Assembly: GCA_005885165.1 (NCBI GenBank)
Contig: VAXR01000051.1
Span: 1-7,501 of the forward strand
DNA from: Actinomycetota bacterium
Lineage (GTDB): Bacteria; Actinomycetota; Thermoleophilia; Solirubrobacterales; Thermoleophilaceae
DNA: 7,501 bases
Reading direction: 5' to 3'
Shown: piece after piece, positions 1-5,141 of the stretch
Layout: the number at the start of each line of letters is the position of its first letter
Position numbering within the stretch: the first letter of the stretch is position 1
Notes under the pieces: generated by a model
The model's input: only the letters and a program-made list of their open reading frames with translations
Databases searched by the model: none
What the model was told of the DNA's origin: nothing
Program-made: the position numbers and the translations under genes

Positions 1-2
1 AC

Positions 3-1288
3 GTCCGCTCGCGCGGCAAGCTGACCGAGGACGACGTCGCCAAGGCAATGCGGCAGGTCCGGCTGGCGCTGCTCGAGGCCGACGTGAACTTCCAGGTCGT
101 CAAGGAGTTCACGGGGCGGGTCGGAGAGCGCGCGCAGGGTGCGGACGTGCTTCAGGCCCTGAACCCCGGGCAGCAGGTGGTCAAGCTCGTCGGCGAGGAG
201 CTGACGGCGCTGATGGGCGGCAGCGCGCGGGACATCGCGTTCGCCAGCCGGCCGCCGACCGTCGTCCTCATGGCAGGCCTCCAGGGCTCCGGCAAGACCA
301 CGGCGTGCGCGAAGCTCGCGCGCTACCTCCGCGAGCACCACGGTAAGGACGTCGCGCTGGCCGCCTGTGACACCTACCGGCCGGCGGCCGTCGAGCAGCT
401 GGCGAAGGTGGGGAGGACGCCGGCGCGACCGTCTACGAGCAGGGGACGGAGCCCGGTCCGGTCGACATCGCCGGGTGGGCGCTCGAGTCGGCTCAGGCCG
501 ACGGTCGGGACGTCCTGATCGTCGACACCTCCGGCCGCCTACACATCGACGAGGAGCTGATGGAGGAGCTCGCCAGGATCCGAAAGCGGATCAAGCCGCA
601 CGACGTGCTCCTGGTGGTCGACGCGATGACGGGCCAGGACGCCGTGAACGTGGCGGAGCGGTTCGCCGAGAGCGCGGAGTTCGACGGCGTGGTGCTCACG
701 AAGCTCGACGGCGACGCCCGCGGCGGCGCCGCGCTCTCGGTGAAGGCGGTCACCGGCAAGCCGATCCTGTACGCGTCGACGGGGGAGAAGCTCGACGCCT
801 TCGAGCGCTTCCACCCCGACCGTATGGCCCAGCGCATCCTCGGCATGGGCGACGTGATGACGCTGATCGAGAAGGCCGAGCGCGAGTTCGACCAGGACCA
901 GGCCGCCGAGCTCGAGCGCAAGATCCGCAAGCAGGAGTTCACGTTCGACGACTTCCTCGGGCAGATGAAGCAGATCCGCCGGATGGGCCCGCTCTCCGGG
1001 CTGCTCAAGATGCTGCCGGGCGCGAGCGGACTGGGCCTCGGCGACCTCAAGGTCGACGACCGCGACCTCGACCGCCTCCAGGCGATCATCACCTCGATGA
1101 CGCCGGAGGAACGCGCACATCCCGAGATCCTCAACGGCTCCCGCCGGCGGCGGATCGCGCGCGGGTCGGGCACCACGGTGCAGGCCGTGAACCAGCTCGT
1201 GAAGCAGTTCGGCCAGATGCAGAAGCTGATGCGCCAGCTCCAGCAGGGGAAGATGCCGTCGCTCTCCCAGCTGGCCGGCGGTCGCTAA
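3..1288 (+). CDS. ffh: Signal recognition particle GTPase Ffh, 5'-partial and frameshifted
   Basis: SRP54-type GTPase. With the SRP RNA it binds signal sequences on ribosomes and docks with FtsY at the membrane. The frame is open from base 3, and alignment by memory to E. coli Ffh suggests about 15 N-terminal residues lie outside the window. Visible in order: N domain; P-loop GLQGSGKTT (276-302); DTYRPAAVEQL (369-401); DTSGR, a variant of DTAGR (524-538); TKLDGD guanine-specificity loop (698-715); and a C-terminal M domain from about 940 with Met-rich helices and the basic SRRRR..GSGTT RNA-binding stretch (about 1139-1180). Stop TAA is at 1286-1288. The N-terminal half is read in frame 3 and everything after about 413 in frame 2, so the gene is split by one missing base. 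Joined, the product would be roughly 440 residues, normal for the family. Because ffh is essential in most bacteria, a sequencing or assembly error is likelier than a true pseudogene. Identity is certain; intactness is not. Confidence 0.95.
408..416 (+). other. Frameshift site in ffh (one G short in a G run)
   Basis: Reading AAG GTG GGG AGG leaves the Ffh frame and gives an Arg/Ser/Pro-rich tail ending at 518. Inserting one G into the four-G run at 410-413 gives V-G-E-D-A-G and continues without a break into the rest of the G domain. The downstream frame starts with GAG at 413-415. The break is therefore a one-base deletion in a homopolymer, or less likely a -1 slip on GGGG. I see no downstream stimulatory hairpin or pseudoknot that would argue for programmed frameshifting. 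Confidence 0.85.
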
Positions 1289-1324
1289 CGTTCCCCCGCT
1301 TTTGATGGCTGATCCCAGGCAAAC

Positions 1325-1342
1325 GAGGTGATCTGAGACTTG
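1325..1342 (+). promoter_or_regulatory. Shine-Dalgarno and TTG start of rpsP
   Basis: GAGGTGA at 1325-1331 lies eight bases before the TTG at 1340, and the protein read from there has the family's normal N-terminus (SVRVRLTR). This supports TTG as the true start rather than an internal ATG or GTG. It is the clearest ribosome binding site in the + strand run. The 51-base gap after ffh shows no hairpin or convincing promoter, so rpsP is probably read from the ffh transcript. Confidence 0.6.
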
Positions 1343-1624
1343 TCGGTACGAGTGAGGCTGACGCGCGTCGGTTCGCGCAAGAACCCGATCTGGCGGGTGG
1401 TCGTCGCCGACCAGCGATCCCCGCGCGACGGTCGCGTGATCGAGACGATCGGCCGCTACAACGCCCAGACCGATCCATCCGAGGTCGAGCTCGACGAGGA
1501 GCGGCTCCGGCACTGGCTCGATCGCGGCGCGCAGCCGACGGACACCGTACGCCGCCTGATGCGCATCCGGGGCATCGGCGCTGGCGGCGCAGCCGCCTCG
1601 CAGTCCGAGGACGCAGCGGGCTAG
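1340..1624 (+). CDS. rpsP: 30S ribosomal protein bS16
   Basis: Small-subunit protein that binds 16S rRNA early in 30S assembly. The 94-residue product carries the family signature from its first residues: VRVRLTRVGSRKNPIWRVVV, then RSPRDGR.IETIGRYN, an Asp/Glu-rich turn (EVELDEERLRHWLDRGAQPTDTV), and a C-terminal RRLMRIRGIG. Family members are usually 75-90 residues; the extra length is a short Ala/Ser/Gly tail (GAGGAAASQSEDAAG). The start is TTG, supported by a good Shine-Dalgarno sequence. It lies 51 bases after ffh and 17 bases before khpA, and was probably co-transcribed with both. Nothing about the core is unusual. Confidence 0.97.
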   Translation: MSVRVRLTRVGSRKNPIWRVVVADQRSPRDGRVIETIGRYNAQTDPSEVELDEERLRHWLDRGAQPTDTVRRLMRIRGIGAGGAAASQSEDAAG

Positions 1625-1641
1625 ATGGCCGATCGCAAGCC

Positions 1642-1875
1642 GTGAAGGACCTCATCGAGTACCTGGCAAGGGCGCTCGTCGACAATCCCGATGCCGTGTC
1701 CGTCGAGTCGTACGAGGACGACGACGGGACGGTCGTCTACGAGCTGCACGTGGCCGAGGACGACGTCGGCAAGGTCATCGGGCGCGGTGGCCGCACCGTC
1801 AACGCGCTGCGCAGCGTCGTGCGGGCGGCGGCGACCCACGAGGGCCGGCGCGTGCTCGTGGACGTCATCGATTGA
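1642..1875 (+). CDS. khpA: KH-domain RNA-binding protein KhpA (YlqC family)
   Basis: Small single-KH-domain protein. In Gram-positive bacteria KhpA pairs with KhpB (Jag/EloR) as an RNA chaperone and affects cell elongation and small-RNA function; KhpB is not in the window. The 77-residue product starts with VKDLIEYLARALVDNPDAV, close to the Bacillus YlqC N-terminus, and has the RNA-binding GXXG loop as GRGG at residues 47-50, within VGKVIGRGGRTVNALR. The length is normal. The GTG start has no clear Shine-Dalgarno sequence. A six-codon reading frame (MADRKP, 1625-1645) ends in a TGA that overlaps this GTG, so translation may be coupled to upstream ribosomes. Its own TGA overlaps the TTG of trmD by four bases. 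In many genomes rimM follows khpA; here it does not. Confidence 0.95.
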   Translation: MKDLIEYLARALVDNPDAVSVESYEDDDGTVVYELHVAEDDVGKVIGRGGRTVNALRSVVRAAATHEGRRVLVDVID

Positions 1876-2558
1876 CGTCGATCGACGTCTTCACCCTGTT
1901 CCCCAGCTGGTTCGACTGGTTCGCCGAGCAGCGCCACGTCCGCAACGCGTCCGCGCTGGGGCTCGAGCTGCGCGCGATCGATCTGCGCGAGACGACGCCG
2001 CTGCGCGCCGGCCAGGTCGACGACACCCCATACGGCGGCGGCGCGGGAATGGTGATTCGGGTCGACGTGGTGGAGGCCGCGCTGCGCGAGCGCTACGGAG
2101 AGGACGCCGCGCAGGTGCGGGGGCGAAGGCGCGTGATCGCTCTCGCGGCGGGCGGCCGTCAGTTCGACGACGCGCTGGCCGACGAGCTGGCAGAGGGCGG
2201 CGACCTCACGCTTCTGTGCGGCCGGTACGAGGGATTCGACGAGCGCGTGCACGAGCACCTGGCGAGCGACGTCGTCTCGATCGGCCCGTACGTCCTATCG
2301 GGCGGCGAGCTCGCGGCGATGGTCGTCTGCGACGCCGTGATCCGCAAACTCCCGGGCGCGCTCGGCGACGAGGAGAGCGCGGTGGAGGAGTCGTTCAGCC
2401 CGGCGCTGGGCGGCGCTCCCGAGTACCCCCACTACACGCGGCCGGTGGAGTGGCGGGGCCATCGCGTCCCCGACGTGCTCCTCTCCGGTAACCACGCCGA
2501 GATAGGTGCCTGGCGGCGGGCTCGGAGCGCCGAGCGCGGCGAGCGCCGTGGCCCCTGA
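1872..2558 (+). CDS. trmD: tRNA (guanine-N1-)-methyltransferase TrmD
   Basis: SPOUT-class, SAM-dependent enzyme making m1G37 next to the anticodon, which prevents +1 frameshifting. The 228 residues include the N-terminal IDVFTLFPSWF, DDTPYGGGAGM (51-60), the trefoil-knot SAM site LLCGRYEGFDERV (114-126) and SIGPYVLSGGELAAM (137-150), then R158 in DAVIRKLPG and the C-terminal YPHYTRP...VPDVLLSGNHAEI..WR. R158 matches the catalytic Arg154 of H. influenzae/E. coli TrmD. The expected catalytic Asp169, normally in (E/D)DSF, is Glu173 here (VEESF). The TTG start overlaps the khpA stop as TTGA and has no Shine-Dalgarno sequence, so translational coupling is likely. The length is slightly shorter than E. 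coli TrmD because the C-terminal tail is short (ARSAERGERRGP). Identity is secure. Confidence 0.97.
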   Translation: MTSIDVFTLFPSWFDWFAEQRHVRNASALGLELRAIDLRETTPLRAGQVDDTPYGGGAGMVIRVDVVEAALRERYGEDAAQVRGRRRVIALAAGGRQFDDALADELAEGGDLTLLCGRYEGFDERVHEHLASDVVSIGPYVLSGGELAAMVVCDAVIRKLPGALGDEESAVEESFSPALGGAPEYPHYTRPVEWRGHRVPDVLLSGNHAEIGAWRRARSAERGERRGP

Positions 2559-2582
2559 GAGCGCCAGGCGCTTCGCTACCAT
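2555..2582 (+). promoter_or_regulatory. Possible promoter ahead of rplS
   Basis: TACCAT at 2577-2582 fits the actinobacterial -10 consensus TANNNT. Sixteen bases upstream is CTGAGA (2555-2560), a poor match to a -35 element. Transcription would start near 2588, just before the terminator-like hairpin that precedes rplS. A small inverted repeat, AGCGC-CAG-GCGCT (2560-2572), lies in the spacer. The evidence is pattern only and the -35 is weak, so this is tentative. It would allow rplS to be made separately from ffh-trmD. Confidence 0.35.
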
Positions 2583-2594
2583 CGGCCCCTGCGC

Positions 2595-2631
2595 GCGCCG
2601 ACCGCTCCCGCGGCGGTCGCGCCCTCTTTTT
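2595..2631 (+). terminator. Terminator-like hairpin directly before rplS (candidate L19 attenuator)
   Basis: GACCGC (2600-2605) pairs perfectly with GCGGTC (2613-2618) across a seven-base loop. The stem extends by C2599-G2619 and, past one bulged C, by 2595-2597 with 2620-2622, giving about ten base pairs. Two bases later comes TCTTTTT (2625-2631), a striking T-rich stretch in DNA this GC-rich. The tract ends three bases before the rplS ATG. Because any plausible rplS promoter lies upstream of it, a simple end-of-operon terminator would shut rplS off. Attenuation or partial read-through fits better. Regulated rplS leader RNAs are known in Bacilli and Flavobacteria; whether this one responds to L19 is inference. 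Confidence 0.55.
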
Positions 2632-2634
2632 GCG

Positions 2635-3291
2635 ATGAGCGGAGTGATCGAAAGCCTCGAGCGCGCGCAGCTGCGAAAGGTCCCGCGGTTTCAGTCGGGT
2701 GACCGCGTGAAGGTGCATTTCCAGGTCGTCGAGGGCACCCGCCGCCGCACCCAGGTGTTCGAGGGCGTCGTGATCAAGCGACAGGGCAGCGGGGTGCGGG
2801 AGACGTTCACGGTGCGCAAGCAGTCGTTCGGCGTCGGCGTCGAGCGCACGTTTCCGGTGCACTCGCCGAAGATCGAGCGCATCGAGGTGGCGAGCCGCGG
2901 CGACGTTCGCCGGGCCAAGCTCTACTACCTGCGGGGGCGGGTGGGGCGCCGCGCGCGCATCCGGGAGCAGCAGTACATCGGTCCCGAGGCCGCGGAGGAG
3001 CCGGGCATGGAGCCGGCCATTGCCGCGGACGCCGCCGGCACGCAGGAGGAGGCCGCACCGCTCTCGCCGGGGGAGGCCGAGGAGGTGGCCGCCGAGGGCG
3101 AGGAGGAGGCGGCGACCGCCGAGGGCGAGGCGACAGACGAGCCGGCAGCCGAGGCCGAGGGCGCGGAAGCCGAAGCAGAGGGGGAGCAGGACGCCCACGC
3201 CGAGGCCGACGCCCAGCAGGAGGACGAGGGCAGCGGGGAGGAGACAGAGGGGGCCGGCGAGCCTGACGACGCCGGTTCGAAGGCGCCTTGA
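2635..3291 (+). CDS. rplS: 50S ribosomal protein bL19 with long acidic C-terminal tail
   Basis: Large-subunit protein at the 30S-50S interface. Residues 1-115 are a complete L19: VIESLERAQLRKVPRFQSGDRVKVHFQVVEGTR, then RTQVFEGVVIKRQGSGVRETFTVRK.SFGVGVERTFPVHSPKIE, and RRAKLYYLRGRVGRRARI at the end of the core. Typical L19 stops there, at about 115-120 residues. This one runs to 218, adding about 100 residues of Ala, Glu, Gly and Asp with almost no hydrophobic or basic residues, probably disordered and strongly negative. ATG 2635 is chosen because it is the family N-terminus; longer readings back to 2506 run into trmD. No Shine-Dalgarno sequence is visible, the preceding bases being pyrimidine-rich. 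The TGA overlaps the lepB TTG as TTGA. Confidence 0.96.
   Translation: MSGVIESLERAQLRKVPRFQSGDRVKVHFQVVEGTRRRTQVFEGVVIKRQGSGVRETFTVRKQSFGVGVERTFPVHSPKIERIEVASRGDVRRAKLYYLRGRVGRRARIREQQYIGPEAAEEPGMEPAIAADAAGTQEEAAPLSPGEAEEVAAEGEEEAATAEGEATDEPAAEAEGAEAEAEGEQDAHAEADAQQEDEGSGEETEGAGEPDDAGSKAP
2983..3288 (+). repeat. Low-complexity GCCGAGG-rich tract encoding the L19 tail
   Basis: The DNA encoding L19 residues 117-218 is made of imperfect repeats of GCC, GAG and GGC codons. For example GCCGAGGGCGAGG occurs exactly at 3091-3103 and again at 3118-3130, with further near copies around 3148-3185. Such tracts expand and contract by slippage, so tail length may vary between strains. The frame stays open to the end and the tail is acidic throughout, which argues against random decay. 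Confidence 0.6.
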
Positions 3292-3947
3292 CCGGCGGGC
3301 CTCAGACCGTGGCCCCGAAGGAGAAGTCGGGCGGCGGCGGGAAGCGATCGCTCAACTCGCTGCTCGAGTTCGTCCTCATCGTCGCGGTCGCGCTCGGGCT
3401 GGCGCTTCTGATCCAGGCGTTCGTCGTCAAGCCCTTCCGGATCCCGAGCGGCTCGATGGAGCCGACCCTGGCGATCAACCAGCGCGTGCTGGTGGATCGC
3501 GTGACCGACCACTTCTCGGACCCCGGCCGCGGCTCGATCGTCGTCTTCAAGCCGCCGAAGGGCGCCGACGACAACACCTGCGGCATCCCGAACGAGCCCA
3601 ACGACGGGCACCCCTGCGCCAAGCCGACGCCCGGGCCGCATTCGAGCCAGAACTTCATCAAGCGGATCGTCGCGGTGGGCGGGGACACGATCAGGGTCCT
3701 CAAGGGCCGCGTCTACCTCAACGGGAGCAAGAACGCCCAGAAGGAGCCGTTCATCCGGCCCGACCCGAGCTGCGGCATCTGCAACCTGCCCAAGGCCATC
3801 AAGATTCCGCCGGGTCACTTTTTTATGATGGGCGACAACCGTGGTGAGAGCGCCGATAGCCGCGAATGGGGCCCGGTCCCCAAGAAGTGGATCATCGGAC
3901 GAGCCTTCTTCACCTACTGGCCGCTCGACCGAGTCGGAACGCTCTAG
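3288..3947 (+). CDS. lepB: Signal peptidase I
   Basis: Membrane-anchored serine protease that removes signal peptides from exported proteins outside the membrane. The 219-residue product has a short cytoplasmic N-terminus, one transmembrane helix (about residues 25-47), the nucleophile Ser56 in IPSGSMEPTL, the general base Lys125 in FIKRIVAVGGDT, and box E as MGDNRGESADSREWGPV (181-197). Family-type spacing and end (FFTYWPLDRVG) are present. It carries four cysteines: C98 and C110 in an insert between the Ser and Lys motifs, and C162 and C165 just before box E. All lie on the external side and may form two disulfides. The TTG start overlaps the rplS stop, with GAAGG four bases upstream; GTG at 3309 is an alternative seven codons in. 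lepB beside rplS is common in Actinobacteria. Confidence 0.96.
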   Translation: MTGGPQTVAPKEKSGGGGKRSLNSLLEFVLIVAVALGLALLIQAFVVKPFRIPSGSMEPTLAINQRVLVDRVTDHFSDPGRGSIVVFKPPKGADDNTCGIPNEPNDGHPCAKPTPGPHSSQNFIKRIVAVGGDTIRVLKGRVYLNGSKNAQKEPFIRPDPSCGICNLPKAIKIPPGHFFMMGDNRGESADSREWGPVPKKWIIGRAFFTYWPLDRVGTL

Positions 3948-4599
3948 ACCGCGCCCGGGGCCACGCCGCGGCCGCAAGCTGTTCGCCTTCGACCGCGCCT
4001 TCGAGCGGCGCTTCATCGCAGGGGCCGACGAGGCCGGCCGGGGTTCGCTCGCCGGGCCGCTCGTCACGGCCGCGGTCCTGTTCGACCTCGACCGCCTGAC
4101 GCTGTCGGACCGGCGCTCGCTCGCCCACCTGAACGACTCCAAGCAGCACACCGAGGCGGGCCGGGAGGAGCTCTACCCGCTTGTCCTGCGGGCCGCGGCG
4201 CGGGCCGCGATCGTGGCGCGCTGCCCGCGCGGCATCGACGCGCGCGGGCTCCACGTGACGAACCTTGAGGCGCTGCGCTCGGCGCTCGACTGCGTGGCGT
4301 GCGACGAGGCGCTCTGCCTTGTCGACGGCTTTCGCGTCCCGGGGCTTTGCTTCGAGCACCGCGCGGTGATCGGCGGCGACTCGCGCAGCGCCGCGATCGC
4401 GGCGGCCTCCGTGCTGGCGAAGGTCACCCGCGACCGCTACATGCGCCGCGCCGCCGAGCGCCACCCGGAGTGGGACTTCGACACGAACGTCGGCTACTCG
4501 ACGCCGGAGCACAGGGCGGCGATAGCCGAGAAGGGGATCTCCCCGCTGCACCGCCTCTCGTTCGCGTCGATCGCATACCAGCAGCTCCCGCTGGGCTGA
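3841..4599 (+). CDS. rnhB: Ribonuclease HII (start uncertain)
   Basis: Endonuclease that cuts RNA in RNA:DNA hybrids and removes misincorporated ribonucleotides. The recognisable enzyme starts near 3976 (KLFAFDRAFERRFIAGADEAGRG). All four metal-binding carboxylates are visible: Asp and Glu of DEAGRG (codons 4027 and 4030), Asp of LVDG (4324) and Asp of GGDSRSAAIAAASVLAKVTRD (4378). NDSKQ (from 4132) and the C-terminal GYSTPEHRAAIAEKGISPLHR are also typical. The start is a problem. The only ATG/GTG/TTG upstream of the enzyme core in this frame are two GTGs at 3841 and 3844, which put about 106 bases inside lepB and add about 45 Ser/Arg/Pro-rich residues. The alternative is CTG at 3979, 31 bases after the lepB stop, which gives a family-like N-terminus but uses a rare start with no Shine-Dalgarno sequence. 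Identity is certain; the first 46 codons are doubtful. Confidence 0.93.
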   Translation: MVRAPIAANGARSPRSGSSDEPSSPTGRSTESERSRPRPGPRRGRKLFAFDRAFERRFIAGADEAGRGSLAGPLVTAAVLFDLDRLTLSDRRSLAHLNDSKQHTEAGREELYPLVLRAAARAAIVARCPRGIDARGLHVTNLEALRSALDCVACDEALCLVDGFRVPGLCFEHRAVIGGDSRSAAIAAASVLAKVTRDRYMRRAAERHPEWDFDTNVGYSTPEHRAAIAEKGISPLHRLSFASIAYQQLPLG

Positions 4600-4606
4600 C
4601 CGCCGC

Positions 4607-4993
4607 TCAGAAGGCGTCGGGCACGTGCTCGAGCCGGAGCAGCGCGCCGTTGGGCGCGAGCGTGACGCCGATCGCGTCGAAGCGAAGGTCCCTGCGCACC
4701 GGCCGGCCTTCCGGCGGGCGTTCGCGGAGCCACTGCATCGCCATCGCCCGGACCCGACGCCGCTTCCTGGGCCCGATCGCGTCGAGCGCCTGCGCCGGCC
4801 CCGAGCGCCCCGTGCCCACGCGGGTCTTCACCTCGCAGAAGACGAGGCAGCGGGCATCGGCCGCGACGAGGTCGAGCTCGCCGTAGCGCGACCTGTAGTT
4901 GCGCTCGACGATCTCGTAGCCCGCGCGCTCCAGGTGCCGTTCGGCGATCCGCTCGCCAAGCGCGCCGGTCGCCCTCCTCGCGTCCGTTTGCAT
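4607..4993 (-). CDS. yraN: YraN/UPF0102 family nuclease-fold protein
   Basis: Small conserved bacterial protein of the UPF0102 family. Its fold resembles archaeal Holliday-junction resolvases and restriction endonucleases; its cellular role is poorly defined. The 128-residue product has the full signature: GALGERIAERHLERAGYEIVERNYRSRYGELDLVA followed by CLVFCEVKTR. The putative metal-binding residues D41, E54 and K56 form the D...ExK pattern of this nuclease superfamily. A C-terminal KRRRVRAMAMQWL helix and DLRFDAIGVT strand follow, as in relatives. ATG 4993 is chosen because the family begins just there; longer readings run into the neighbouring gene's 3' end. It is convergent with rnhB, with seven bases between the stops and no terminator visible. 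In many genomes yraN follows rnhB on the same strand, so this orientation is a local rearrangement. Confidence 0.93.
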   Translation of the reverse strand: MQTDARRATGALGERIAERHLERAGYEIVERNYRSRYGELDLVAADARCLVFCEVKTRVGTGRSGPAQALDAIGPRKRRRVRAMAMQWLRERPPEGRPVRRDLRFDAIGVTLAPNGALLRLEHVPDAF

Positions 4994-5141
4994 CGTCCCG
5001 GCCCAAGCTAGGCGAGCGCGCCGTGCGCCTGGGTGACGAACCTGCCGGCTGCGTGACGAGCGCGCAACGATTCTCGTTGGCCCGTCGCTAACAGCCGTCT
5101 GCGGATCGGCTCTGCCTGCGCCCGCTACTGCTGTTCGCCGT
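4994..5141. other. Intergenic gap between the secreted-protein gene and yraN
   Basis: These 148 bases hold no plausible gene. I find no T-run after a hairpin to mark an intrinsic end of the leftward gene ending at 5142, and no convincing promoter for yraN, so yraN may depend on read-through. Two small elements stand out: the inverted repeat at 5065-5079 and a direct repeat of GTGACGA at 5033-5039 and 5053-5059, twenty bases apart. Confidence 0.5.
5065..5079. repeat. Perfect inverted repeat CAACGA-TTC-TCGTTG
   Basis: Six-base arms match exactly around a three-base centre, 72-86 bases upstream of the yraN start. It could be a protein-binding operator or a weak hairpin at the end of the leftward transcript. 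No T-tract follows on either strand, so a terminator role is unlikely. Confidence 0.45.

Noticed and set aside
408..416. Programmed -1 frameshifting in ffh
   Set aside because: There is no canonical slippery heptamer and no evident stimulatory structure; a lost G in a homopolymer is simpler.
539..1513. Long minus-strand frames opposite ffh and rpsP (324 and 227 codons)
   Set aside because: They are antisense shadows of clearly identified genes, rich in Arg, His and Leu, with no domain signature.
2925..4151. 408-codon minus-strand frame opposite rplS and lepB
   Set aside because: It mirrors the repetitive acidic tail (Ser/Ala runs) and lepB codons; it has no motifs and both genes on the plus strand are certain.
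4595..4610. Hairpin between the rnhB and yraN stops (CTGA...TCAG)
   Set aside because: Only four base pairs and no T-run; too weak to be called a bidirectional terminator.
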